From the NCBI GenBank assembly GCA_030446715.1, contig JAUJMU010000005.1:267709-331708 (forward strand): a stretch of 64,000 nt of DNA, read 5' to 3'. This DNA comes from Cytophagales bacterium. Lineage in GTDB: Bacteria > Bacteroidota > Bacteroidia > Cytophagales > 172606-1. Below are positions 53,140 through 61,527 of the stretch, one piece after another; position 1 is the stretch's first letter; every line of letters begins with the position of its first letter. A model generated the notes under the pieces. The model was not told the origin of the DNA and searched no databases. It saw only the letters and a list, made by a program, of their open reading frames with translations. A program made the translations under genes and the position numbers.

Positions 53140-53523
53140 CTATTTGTTCTTTGCCAGAAAAGCTTCCTCCACAAAAGCCTTATACCGTTCTTCCAGTTCG
53201 TTCATGCTGATATTGAGCAGGTACAGCGTCCGGAAAAACTCGGGCAGTTCGCGTTCCAGAAACCGTTCCTTCCGGAACTGCCGGATGCGGGCCGGGGCGT
53301 CTTCGGCGGCGAAGTAACCAATACCCCTCTTGTTGTAAATGATTTCTTTCCCCTGCAGGAAATCGTACGTCCGCACTACCGTATTCGGGTTCACCTCCAG
53401 ATCAATGGCCAGATCCCGGACGGAGGGAATGCGGTCATTGGCGGGCCATTTTCCGAGCAGCAACTGTTCGCAGACAAAATCGGCGATTTGCAGGAAAATG
53501 GACTGTTTATCTTTGAATTCCAT
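53140..53523 (-). CDS. GntR family transcriptional regulator (YtrA-like)
   Basis: A 127-residue repressor with an N-terminal winged helix (IFLQIADFVCEQLLLGKWPA, RIPSVRDLAIDLEVNPNTVV, RTYDFLQGKEIIYNKRGIGY) and a short helical C-terminal dimerisation part, the YtrA subfamily layout. This subfamily usually controls a linked ABC transporter, which is exactly the context: ATPase and permease genes lie directly upstream in the same operon (15 bp gap). A palindrome in the operon promoter (55200-55211) is the probable operator. Confidence 0.9.
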   Translation of the reverse strand: MEFKDKQSIFLQIADFVCEQLLLGKWPANDRIPSVRDLAIDLEVNPNTVVRTYDFLQGKEIIYNKRGIGYFAAEDAPARIRQFRKERFLERELPEFFRTLYLLNISMNELEERYKAFVEEAFLAKNK

Positions 53524-53538
53524 ACTTAATTCTCCCGG

Positions 53539-54312
53539 TTAAATTTGCTTCTCCCTCAGCCTTACGAATGCAATGCCCCACAAGGCCACTACCAGCAACA
53601 CTAAAAAGCTCCATTTGATGTATACTACGGTTTCGGGAAAATCGACCACGTAGGGCCGGTCGCGGAAAAACCGCCATCCGGTAAACGGGAAGGCAAACAT
53701 ATTGGAAGCCTCAGCAAATGCATTGGACATCCACAGGTTGAAGAAAAATACCACCAGAGCAACGCCCAGAAAGGCACCCGCCGCTTTCACGAAAGCCATC
53801 TTGCTGAAATAAATGGACCCCAGAAAGGCTGCGCCCTGGAGCAGAAAGAAGGAGTAGGTAAGAAAAATACGCGGTTCCGGGGGAATGGGATTGTACTTTG
53901 GCCCCGGCGTGGGCAATTTTGCGTTGGCAATCCCGAGGAAAAGGTGGTGCAACTGCCAGAACAAGGTGATAAACAGCACCGTGAAGACCATGTTTACCAG
54001 CAGGGCAACCAGAAACTTCTCCAGCCGCGAAGCGGGCACCATCAGGGCGTGGATGCCCCGGTCAGGCACACCGTACTGGGCAAAGAATGTGCTGGTAAAC
54101 AGGCTGCCACCCAGCAGTACACACATAAACAGGGCCAGCGGGTGCAGCATTTCGAGCAGGTTCCGGTATGTGCCCGAAAACAGCACTCCCGACATCAGCA
54201 GGACCATCAGCCCGACAATAAGCCCTGCCGTGCTCAGGTACGTTTTGCCGTTGGTGGCAAAATCCAGTTTCAGGAGCAGCCAGAAACGGGACAGACTAAA
54301 AGATTGGTTCAT
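53539..54312 (-). CDS. ABC transporter membrane subunit
   Basis: A membrane protein of 257 residues with six hydrophobic segments (TYLSTAGLIVGLMVLLMSGV, LALFMCVLLGGSLFTSTFFA, LLVNMVFTVLFITLFWQL, FLLQGAAFLGSIYF, FLGVALVVFFFNLW, FLVLLVVALWGIAFV). Residues LMVPASRLEKFLVALL carry the ABC-2 permease pattern common in Bacteroidota. It pairs with the ATPase gene 21 bp upstream. Substrate unknown. Confidence 0.85.
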   Translation of the reverse strand: MNQSFSLSRFWLLLKLDFATNGKTYLSTAGLIVGLMVLLMSGVLFSGTYRNLLEMLHPLALFMCVLLGGSLFTSTFFAQYGVPDRGIHALMVPASRLEKFLVALLVNMVFTVLFITLFWQLHHLFLGIANAKLPTPGPKYNPIPPEPRIFLTYSFFLLQGAAFLGSIYFSKMAFVKAAGAFLGVALVVFFFNLWMSNAFAEASNMFAFPFTGWRFFRDRPYVVDFPETVVYIKWSFLVLLVVALWGIAFVRLREKQI

Positions 54313-54333
54313 AGGTGTGCGTATGATGATTGG

Positions 54334-55173
54334 TCAGGCATTGGAAAACAACTGCCGGATGCGTTCGGGATTGTTCGTTACGGCATTGAACAACCGCTCC
54401 AGGTCCACCCGGCTCTCTTCGCCGTCTTCGTTTTCCATCACTACCGCGTGGCCCCGCAGGGAAGGCTCCGCGTACAGAACCCGCTCACTGGTAGCGGCAC
54501 CTGCCAGCGTGGCAAACCGCAGCCGTTCGCTGATCACCTCCAGGCTGTGGTTGAGCAGAATGTCACTCCCTTCCAGAATAATCACCGAATCAATGAGATT
54601 GTCGAGGTCCCGCACCTGATGGGTGGAGATCAGCATGACCCGGTCAGCTTCCAGCACCGAAGCGACCAGCTTCCGGAACTGACTTTTAGAGGGAATGTCC
54701 AGTCCATTGGTCGGCTCATCCATGATCAGTACCCGGGTATTGGTAGCCAGCCCGAAGGCAATGAGCACCTTCTTTTTCTGCCCGTACGACAAAGCCGTCA
54801 GGGAGTGGGTAGCCGGTATATCAAACTCCTTCAGGTAGTACCCAAACTGAGCGTGATTGAACTGCGGATAGAAGGGTGACAGCGTAGCTACGTACCGGTC
54901 CACGGGTACGCTGGGGAGGTAAATCTCTTCCGGGATGAAAAATAGCTGTTGCAGAAAGGCCGGTTCGCGTCTGCGGGGCTCAAAATCCGCCACCTGTATC
55001 CTGCCGCTGTCCGGAAAAAGCAGGCCGGCCATGTTGCGCAGCAGGCTTGATTTGCCGGCCCCGTTTTTACCCAGCAGGCCGTAGATATGGCCCGGCTCCA
55101 GCCGGAGATTCAGGTTATCAAACAGCCTTTTCCTGCGGCTGTACCCGAAAGAAACGTTTTGGAGGTGAATCAT
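54334..55173 (-). CDS. ABC transporter ATP-binding protein
   Basis: An ATPase subunit of 279 residues, first gene of a four-gene operon (ATPase, permease, GntR, GIN protein). Walker A GLLGKNGAGKSSLLRN (about 33-48), signature ALSYGQKKKVLIAFG, Walker B VLIMDEPTNGLDI and the H-loop STHQVRDLD are complete. A C-terminal extension of about 70 residues follows. It lacks a drug-specific signature; YtrB-type export or envelope-stress roles are the closest parallels. Confidence 0.92.
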   Translation of the reverse strand: MIHLQNVSFGYSRRKRLFDNLNLRLEPGHIYGLLGKNGAGKSSLLRNMAGLLFPDSGRIQVADFEPRRREPAFLQQLFFIPEEIYLPSVPVDRYVATLSPFYPQFNHAQFGYYLKEFDIPATHSLTALSYGQKKKVLIAFGLATNTRVLIMDEPTNGLDIPSKSQFRKLVASVLEADRVMLISTHQVRDLDNLIDSVIILEGSDILLNHSLEVISERLRFATLAGAATSERVLYAEPSLRGHAVVMENEDGEESRVDLERLFNAVTNNPERIRQLFSNA

Positions 55174-55199
55174 AAATAAGGTGTGGGTGTATTACCTTA

Positions 55200-55240
55200 A
55201 TAGTACACTATAAACGTAGTAATAAAAATTGATAATGCAA
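55200..55240 (-). promoter_or_regulatory. Promoter and GntR operator of the ABC operon
   Basis: On the minus strand: TTG (55240-55238), 19 nt, then TACGTTTA (55218-55211), a near match to TAnnTTTG at ideal spacing. Directly downstream, ATAGTACACTAT (55200-55211) is a palindrome with 5-nt arms placed over the expected start of transcription. Together this predicts auto-repression by the YtrA-like regulator. Confidence 0.6.
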
Positions 55241-55326
55241 GCAAAAAAGAGTAGCCCGAAAAAATATTTTTCAACCCTCAAAACCGGTACGCCCCTGCTG
55301 CTCCCGGAAAAGACAACTTAACAATC

Positions 55327-55543
55327 TCAGGACTTTCTCAAAAGTGGTCAGTGAGGACACTGACCCCGGCCCGCAGACCGCCGGTTGTGTCGTATGTGAA
55401 GGGCGTTCAACAGGGCTGATTCTCTGGCCCAAAACAGGATAGGTATCAACAGCCCACGGTTTTAACCGTAGGCTGTTGATCGCCCTTCGTATACGTTGTG
55501 TCTCACAACCGGCTTCGCCGGAGGCGTTTTGAGAAAGTACTGA
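55327..55543. repeat. Palindromic element B, copy 2 (217 bp)
   Basis: Inverted ends TTTTGAGAAAGTNCTGA at 55327-55343 and 55527-55543; similarity extends some 10 bp outward. Inside are arms CGGTTGTGTCGTATGTGAAG.../...CGTATACGTTGTG (imperfect) and the central palindrome ATCAACAGCCCACGGTT / AACCGTAGGCTGTTGAT (55445-55480), which resembles the centre of the element at 36612-36719. It has no coding capacity. Confidence 0.75.
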
Positions 55544-55611
55544 ATCTAACTTTTCGGATTTCAATCCCTTTACACCAGCATACACTGACATTTTCCACTG
55601 AAAGAACCGAC

Positions 55612-56529
55612 ATGCGAGGAATATTCAGATTCATAATCGCCATAGGAATTGCCCTTGTTTCACTGTTCACCTGCTTTACCAGTACCCAGACAAATCCCGT
55701 GACCGGCGAAAAACAGCGGGTAAACATGACAGTGGAGCAGGAAATTGCCCTGGGCCTGCAGGCGGCCCCCCAGATGGCCCGGCAGCACGGCGGTCTGCAC
55801 CCCGACCAGCAATTGCAGGAGTACGCAGACCGCGTAGGCAATAAGGTAGTTCAGGGAGCAGTCGGAGGAAGGTCGCCGTACAACTTTGACTTTCACGTAC
55901 TGGCTGATGAAAAAATCATCAATGCGTTTGCGCTGCCCGGCGGTCAACTATTCATAACAACTGGCTTACTTCGGAAACTGCAGAGCGAAGCTCAGGTAGC
56001 CGGCGTACTGGGGCACGAAACCGGGCACATGATCAACCGCCACGCCGCCGAACACATGGTCGGGCAGCGCCTCACGCAGGGCCTTACCAGAGCCGCCGTG
56101 ATTGCAGCGTATGATCCCCGGCGACCTGCTACCATGCGCACTGCCGCGGTGGCCGCCCTGATCGGAAACTTGGTCAACATGAAGTTTGGCCGGAAGGATG
56201 AACTGGAATCAGACCGGGTGGGCGTGGCTTACATGAGCGAAGCCGGCTACAACCCGGAGGCGCTGACCGGGGTGATGGAGGTGCTGGCGGCAGCCGGCGG
56301 CCGCGGACGGGCGGAGGTTTTCAGCACGCATCTCAATCCGGAAAACCGCGTAGCCAATATCCGCCGCGCAATCGGGGAATATGGCCGGCGTACGCCAACA
56401 ATGGTGAAGCGGATAACAGTTACTAAAGGGGGAGACAGGAGGAAGGGGGACGTGAGGCCGTCAATTGCATCCTACTACTCAGTTTGTCATCCTGTAGGAA
56501 GCTTTGCAGAACACTTGGCAGAACAGTAA
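55612..56529 (+). CDS. M48 family metallopeptidase
   Basis: A zinc peptidase related to LoiP/YcaL/HtpX, 305 residues. Start at 55612 (MRGIFRFIIAIGIALVSLFT) gives a signal or anchor segment; the Cys after LFT could be a weak lipobox. The HExxH site is HETGH (135-139) in VAGVLGHETGHMINRHAAEH, with ELESDRVGVAYMSEAGY as the third-ligand region. The far C-terminus (GGDRRKGDVRPSIASYYSVC...) looks unlike the family and may be extended by a shifted frame. Role in envelope protein quality control is likely. Confidence 0.88.
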   Translation: MRGIFRFIIAIGIALVSLFTCFTSTQTNPVTGEKQRVNMTVEQEIALGLQAAPQMARQHGGLHPDQQLQEYADRVGNKVVQGAVGGRSPYNFDFHVLADEKIINAFALPGGQLFITTGLLRKLQSEAQVAGVLGHETGHMINRHAAEHMVGQRLTQGLTRAAVIAAYDPRRPATMRTAAVAALIGNLVNMKFGRKDELESDRVGVAYMSEAGYNPEALTGVMEVLAAAGGRGRAEVFSTHLNPENRVANIRRAIGEYGRRTPTMVKRITVTKGGDRRKGDVRPSIASYYSVCHPVGSFAEHLAEQ

Positions 56530-56617
56530 ACACCTGACATCCGACACGGAAAGCTACGGGGTTGCATTTCCCATGCATACTTCCTTCCTCCAGTCTCCCT
56601 TCTCCTGTTTTCCCGGC

Positions 56618-57412
56618 TCATTGCCCCCGCAGCGCAACGCAGAGGGCGGCGAATTTTTCTACCATCTGGCGGGTTTCTTCCGGGTGCTCCAGCAGGCCCA
56701 TGTGCGCCGCCTCCGCCAGTACCTGCACAATTGAGTGCTTTGGCAGAAAAAACTGCTCCTTTGCTACCCCAAAGGGCACGGCTTCATCTTCCTTGCCGGC
56801 AATGAACAGCACGGGATACGTGGCGTCTCTCAGCACGTGGGTACGGTCGGGGCGGTCACGCATGGCTTTGATAACGGCAACGGCGGTTTCTTTGGGCGTG
56901 GTCAGGCAAATCTGGCGGGTAAAGCTGATTTCCTTTTCCAGTTCGCCATGGCGGCCTTTGAAAAAGAGCGGCGGCACAAAATTTTCAACGAACGGCTCCA
57001 CGCCATTTTTGTCAATGAAGTCGGCTGTCTTATTACGGTTCTGTTTCTTCTCCTCCGTATCGGCAAAGGCTGAGGAATGAAACAGGCACAACCCGGCTAT
57101 CTTCCGAGGGCTCTTCTCCGCCAGGGCAAGGGCCACGTAACCACCCAGCGAATGAGCCACTACGATTACTTCAGGCAGTTGCAACTGGTCCAGCAGCAGG
57201 TCTACCTCAGCGGCCATGGCTTCCAGGGTCTGGTAGCGGGTGTTATTCCGGCTTTCACCGAAACCGGGCATATCTATGGTCAGAATCCGGCAGACCGAAC
57301 TCAGCGGCTTTACGAAATCGGCCCAGATCTCTTTGTTTTCGCAGAATCCGTGCAGGAACAACAGGGGCATTCCGCTGCCGGAAAGGGTATACGATAGGTT
57401 AGCGGTGGACAT
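56618..57412 (-). CDS. Alpha/beta hydrolase
   Basis: An alpha/beta-fold hydrolase of 264 residues. Start at 57412 (MSTANLSYTLSGSGMPLLF) is preferred over a longer frame whose extra 41 residues look random. Oxyanion region LLFLHGFCENKEIW, nucleophile elbow VVAHSLGGYVALA (Ser), acid near VLFIAGKEDEAVP (Asp/Glu), and final histidine in LAEAAHMGLLEHPE. No export signal. Substrate unknown; ester or C-C bond hydrolases and haloperoxidase-like members are alternatives. Confidence 0.88.
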   Translation of the reverse strand: MSTANLSYTLSGSGMPLLFLHGFCENKEIWADFVKPLSSVCRILTIDMPGFGESRNNTRYQTLEAMAAEVDLLLDQLQLPEVIVVAHSLGGYVALALAEKSPRKIAGLCLFHSSAFADTEEKKQNRNKTADFIDKNGVEPFVENFVPPLFFKGRHGELEKEISFTRQICLTTPKETAVAVIKAMRDRPDRTHVLRDATYPVLFIAGKEDEAVPFGVAKEQFFLPKHSIVQVLAEAAHMGLLEHPEETRQMVEKFAALCVALRGQ

Positions 57413-57568
57413 AGAATTGGAAACGGAGTTTATCTGACAGGTATGCAAAGGTATACGGCCTGGTGTGGATACCGTTTGTTTACCCCGGTACAGTCCGCTA
57501 CTCGTCCGTCCCTGCAAACAGAAATGCCGGACCATCGGCCCGGCATCCTGAATATTTCAAAGACCATC

Positions 57569-59497
57569 TTATACCTTCACGCCTACCTCCAGCATTTTGC
57601 GGGCGGCGCGGGCAATGCCTTCCGGGTCAAAGCCGCACTCCCGGTGCAGTTCAATCTGTTCGCCGTGTTCGATGATTTTGTCTGGGATGCCCAGCCGCCT
57701 GATACTGGCCTGGTAATCGTGGTCGGCAGCAAACTCCAGCACGGCGCTGCCGAAACCGCCCATCAGGCAGCCATCTTCCACGGTAATTACCTTATCAAAT
57801 TTCTGGAAAATCTGGTGCAGCAGTTCTTCGTCCAATGGTTTGGCAAAACGCATATCGTAATGGGCTACGTCCAGGCCCTCTTGCTCCAGCGCGGCACACA
57901 CCTTCACGGCGTAATTGCCGATGTGGCCGATGGTGAGAATGGCCATATCTGAGCCTTCCCGTACCACGCGGCCTTTGCCGATTGCCAGCTTTTCGAAGGG
58001 TGTCCGCCAGTTTGGCATTACGCCCTCCCCTCTCGGGTAACGGATGGAGATAGCACTCTTGTATTCTTTAAAATCCGGTAGTTGGGCCGTGTACATGATG
58101 TTGCGCAGTTCCTGCTCATTCATAGGCGCAAACACGATCATGTTTGGTATGGACCGCATGTAGGCAATGTCGTAGGCACCGTGGTGCGTAGGTCCGTCGG
58201 CACCGGCAAAGCCAGCCCGGTCGAGGCACAGGACCACGGGCAGTTCCTGAATGCATACATCATGCACCACCTGGTCGTAGGCCCGCTGCATAAAAGTGGA
58301 GTAAATGTTGCAGAACGGAATCAGTCCCTGCGTGGCAAGGCCTGCCGACAGGGTAACGGCGTGCTGCTCGGCAATGCCCACGTCAAATGCACGGTCGGGC
58401 ATTTCCTTCATCATAATATTGAGGGAGGAGCCGGACGGCATGGCCGGCGTAATGCCAATGATTTTTTCGTTCTGGCGGGCCAGCTCCACGATGGTATGCC
58501 CGAACACGTCCTGGTACCTGGGCGGCTGCGGCGTTTCGTAAATCTTTTTCCGGATTTCGCCGGTCACTTTGTCAAACAGGCCGGGGGCATGCCACTTGGT
58601 TTGTTCCTTTTCCGCCAGGGCAAAGCCTTTGCCTTTCACCGTTACGCAGTGCAGCAGCTTCGGACCGGGGATATTCTTAAGGTCAGTCAGTACGCTGACC
58701 AGATGATTGATGTCGTGGCCGTCTACCGGACCGAAATAACGCAGGCCCAGCGATTCAAACAGGTTGCTTTGCCGGAGCAGGGCGGTCTTGATGCTGCCTT
58801 CTACCTTAGAGGCTATCTCCCGGGCATGCGGACCAATCTTACCGATTTTGCCCAGCATGTTCCATATCTCATCCTTTACCCGGTTGTAGGTGGGCGAAGT
58901 GGTGATATCCGTCAGGTAGTCCTTCAATGCTCCTACGTTGGGGTCAATGGACATGCAGTTATCGTTGAGGATAATCAGCAGGTTGGTATCAGATACGCCG
59001 GCGTGGTTCATGCCTTCAAAAGCAAGGCCGGCGGTCATGGCACCGTCGCCGATGACGGCAATGTGCTGGCGGTCCAGTTCTCCTTTCTCTTTTGAGGCGA
59101 GGGCCATGCCCAGCGCCGCCGAAATGGAGGTGGAAGAATGGCCTACGCCAAAAGTGTCATATTCACTCTCCTTGCGCCTGGGAAAGCCGGAAAGCCCCCC
59201 GTAAAGACGGTTGGTGTGAAAATTTTTGCGGCGCCCGGTCAGGATTTTGTGTCCGTAGGCCTGGTGGCCAACGTCCCACACCAGCTGGTCGTAAGGGGTA
59301 TTGAAAACGTAGTGCAGCGCAACAGTCAGTTCAGTCACCCCTAAGCTGGCCCCGAAATGGCCTCCGTACACTGATACATTGTCAACGATAAACTGACGCA
59401 ATTCCGTGGAAAGCTCGTACAGTTGGGAGGGGTCCAGTTTGCGCAGATCGTCCGGAGTATCAATTTGCGCCAGCAGCTTACCGGGTTGAATGAACAT
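57569..59497 (-). CDS. dxs: 1-deoxy-D-xylulose-5-phosphate synthase
   Basis: DXS, 642 residues, the first enzyme of the MEP isoprenoid pathway (pyruvate plus glyceraldehyde 3-phosphate, TPP-dependent). TPP motif VIGDGAMTAGLAFEGMNHAG to NDNCMSI, catalytic-type DVGHQAYGHKILTGRR, GVGHSSTSISAALGMALA, the second-domain FDVGIAEQHAVTLSAGLA, DRAGFAGADGPTHHGAYD and the C-terminal GCLMGGFGSAVLEFA. Complete. It works with ispH, also in this window. Confidence 0.97.
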   Translation of the reverse strand: MFIQPGKLLAQIDTPDDLRKLDPSQLYELSTELRQFIVDNVSVYGGHFGASLGVTELTVALHYVFNTPYDQLVWDVGHQAYGHKILTGRRKNFHTNRLYGGLSGFPRRKESEYDTFGVGHSSTSISAALGMALASKEKGELDRQHIAVIGDGAMTAGLAFEGMNHAGVSDTNLLIILNDNCMSIDPNVGALKDYLTDITTSPTYNRVKDEIWNMLGKIGKIGPHAREIASKVEGSIKTALLRQSNLFESLGLRYFGPVDGHDINHLVSVLTDLKNIPGPKLLHCVTVKGKGFALAEKEQTKWHAPGLFDKVTGEIRKKIYETPQPPRYQDVFGHTIVELARQNEKIIGITPAMPSGSSLNIMMKEMPDRAFDVGIAEQHAVTLSAGLATQGLIPFCNIYSTFMQRAYDQVVHDVCIQELPVVLCLDRAGFAGADGPTHHGAYDIAYMRSIPNMIVFAPMNEQELRNIMYTAQLPDFKEYKSAISIRYPRGEGVMPNWRTPFEKLAIGKGRVVREGSDMAILTIGHIGNYAVKVCAALEQEGLDVAHYDMRFAKPLDEELLHQIFQKFDKVITVEDGCLMGGFGSAVLEFAADHDYQASIRRLGIPDKIIEHGEQIELHRECGFDPEGIARAARKMLEVGVKV

Positions 59498-59648
59498 ATC
59501 AGGTACGTAAAAAAAGAGGCTGCCGACAAAAGCAGCTTTAAGGTATAGAACTGTAAATTTACGTAAATGTTTACGGGATGGCTTTATCCGAGCCTCTTCC
59601 GGAGAGGTAAGTTAATGCTTTCCGGTAAACTTTAGCCTCACTGGCAAC

Positions 59649-59688
59649 AAAAAAAGGCCTGCTGACATTCAGTAGCAGGCCTTTTCAA
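59649..59688. terminator. Terminator after gmd
   Basis: AAAAAGGCCTGCT pairs with AGCAGGCCTTTT around a 10-nt loop; A-run on one side and T-run on the other. It lies 11 nt beyond the gmd stop codon (minus strand). Confidence 0.85.
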
Positions 59689-59698
59689 TTCATGTTTT

Positions 59699-60811
59699 TT
59701 ATTCGTGGTAATTCATGATGCGGTGTCCGCTGGTAGCCAGTATCTGGTCACGGCGGAACAGTTCAATATCCGCCTGCATCATGTCCTGCACCAGTGCCTT
59801 CAGATCATATTTTGGCTTCCAGTTGAGCTTGGTCATGGCTTTGGTGGGGTCACCAAGGAGCAAGTCCACCTCCGTAGGGCGGAAGTAACGCTTGTCCACG
59901 CAGAGCACTTCCTTGCCCACTGGCAACTGGTAATCGGGATGGCTGCAGCCGGCTACCACGGCCGTCTCATTTTCGCCTTCTCCCTTAAACGCAAGCTCAA
60001 TGCCTACTTCGGCAAAGGCCATCTGGATAAAGGTGCGCACCGTGTTGGTAACGCCGGTCGCAATTACGTAATCTTCGGGCGTATCCTGCTGGAGAATCAG
60101 ATACATGGCTTCTACGTAATCTTTGGCATGGCCCCAGTCTCGCTGCGAATCGAGGTTACCAATGTAAAGCTTGTCCTGCAGACCAAGGGCGATGCGGGCA
60201 GTGGCGCGGGTGATTTTACGCGTTACGAACGTTTCGCCCCTCAGCGGTGATTCGTGGTTGAACAGAATGCCGTTGACGGCATACATATCATAAGCCTCAC
60301 GGTAGTTGACCGTAATCCAGTAGCCGTACAGCTTGGCTACTGCGTAAGGGGAGCGGGGGTAAAATGGCGTGGTCTCCGACTGGGCGTGGCCCTGCACCCC
60401 ACCGTAAAGTTCGGACGTAGAGGCCTGGTAAATCCGCGTCTTTTTGGTCAGTCCCAGCAGGCGGACAGCTTCCAGTATGCGCAGCGTGCCGATGCCATCC
60501 ACGTTGGCCGTGTACTCGGGTTCATCGAAACTCACCTTCACGTGCGACATCGCACCGAGGTTGTAAATCTCGTCGGGCTGCACTTCCTGAATGATGCGGA
60601 TAATATTGGTGGAGTCACTCAGGTCGCCGTAGTGCAGTTTGAACCGGATGTTCTTCTCGTGCGGGTCCTGATAGAGGTGGTCAATGCGTTCGGTATTGAA
60701 CAGGGAACTGCGCCGCTTGATGCCGTGCACTTCATAGCCTTTTTCCAGCAGCAGTTCGGCCAGATAGGCGCCATCCTGACCGGTAATGCCGGTAATGAGG
60801 GCTTTCTTCAT
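59699..60811 (-). CDS. gmd: GDP-mannose 4,6-dehydratase
   Basis: GMD, 370 residues, an extended short-chain dehydrogenase making GDP-4-keto-6-deoxymannose, the precursor of GDP-fucose and related sugars. NADP motif [20 protein letters not shown], substrate loop [19 protein letters not shown], catalytic ASTSELYG with YxxxK in [15 protein letters not shown], and [16 protein letters not shown]. The usual partner (GDP-fucose synthase, fcl) is not adjacent. It presumably feeds the surface polysaccharides. Confidence 0.96.
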   Translation of the reverse strand: MKKALITGITGQDGAYLAELLLEKGYEVHGIKRRSSLFNTERIDHLYQDPHEKNIRFKLHYGDLSDSTNIIRIIQEVQPDEIYNLGAMSHVKVSFDEPEYTANVDGIGTLRILEAVRLLGLTKKTRIYQASTSELYGGVQGHAQSETTPFYPRSPYAVAKLYGYWITVNYREAYDMYAVNGILFNHESPLRGETFVTRKITRATARIALGLQDKLYIGNLDSQRDWGHAKDYVEAMYLILQQDTPEDYVIATGVTNTVRTFIQMAFAEVGIELAFKGEGENETAVVAGCSHPDYQLPVGKEVLCVDKRYFRPTEVDLLLGDPTKAMTKLNWKPKYDLKALVQDMMQADIELFRRDQILATSGHRIMNYHE

Positions 60812-60865
60812 ATAAAACAGGTTTTAAGAGTTCAAATGTAGGTTTGGAAACGGAAAAGCAAAAAA

Positions 60866-61393
60866 TCAGCGGATTTCAATCCGGTCAGGCACAATCAGGG
60901 CATTGGGAAACTCGGCAATCAGCCCGGCATAGACGCGCTGCGCCTCCAGACGGTCCACGAAGTCGCCGACTTTTACGCGGTGGTTGGGCTGGGCATAGTC
61001 GTAGTGCGGAATGATGTCCGGAAACCTGGCGTACGACCGGTTGCGGGCTTTGGTGGCTTCTTCACGGCTGGTGCCGGAATAGATCAATACCCGGTAGCCC
61101 TGGGCAAAGCGGATACTCCGGTTCCGGATGGCGATAGAATCCAGGATCACGTTCAGCTTGCCGGTGATGTCGCCGGAAGGCACTCCCGCCGCGGCCGCGT
61201 CACCGGTACCCGGCCTTGCAGCAGTAGCGGGCCTTGCCGAAGCAGTAACCGGATACTTCGGCCTGAAGTCACTGATGTTGTCTTTCAGCGTATCTGATTT
61301 GGCAGATTTGGCCGGTACATTGCCGGGAGCACACCCAAACAGGAGCACACCCGATAACACAAAGTGGATCAATTTATTGCCGTTTAACTGCAT
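60866..61393 (-). CDS. SPOR domain lipoprotein
   Basis: A lipoprotein of about 175 residues. Start at 61393 (MQLNGNKLIHFVLSGVLLFG) gives a lipobox LFGC. A low-complexity Ala/Pro/Gly linker (TASARPATAARPGTGDAAAA) leads to a C-terminal SPOR-like domain (FAQGYRVLIYSGTSREEATK, AQPNHRVKVGDFVDRLEAQR, ALIVPDRIEI), a fold that binds denuded peptidoglycan glycan strands. It is the last gene before gmd on the same strand (55 bp) and downstream of secA. Confidence 0.88.
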   Translation of the reverse strand: MQLNGNKLIHFVLSGVLLFGCAPGNVPAKSAKSDTLKDNISDFRPKYPVTASARPATAARPGTGDAAAAGVPSGDITGKLNVILDSIAIRNRSIRFAQGYRVLIYSGTSREEATKARNRSYARFPDIIPHYDYAQPNHRVKVGDFVDRLEAQRVYAGLIAEFPNALIVPDRIEIR

Positions 61394-61478
61394 AGTTCGG
61401 TAGCACATTTAACGAAGAGTGGCTGCGGATCGTATAATCCGCCGGGGCAGCCGGTTGTGGTTCGGGTAGCATATTACC

Positions 61479-61519
61479 AAAAAAAGCAGAACCCCGCGCA
61501 TGGATGGTCAGGGTTCTGC
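61479..61519 (-). terminator. Terminator after secA
   Basis: GCAGAACCC/GGGTTCTGC with a 16-nt loop; on the minus strand it is followed by TTTTTTT. It starts 9 nt after the secA stop codon. Confidence 0.85.
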
Positions 61520-61527
61520 CGGAGACC

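Noticed and set aside
58082-59095. 337-codon open frame antisense to dxs
   Set aside because: Shadow of dxs.
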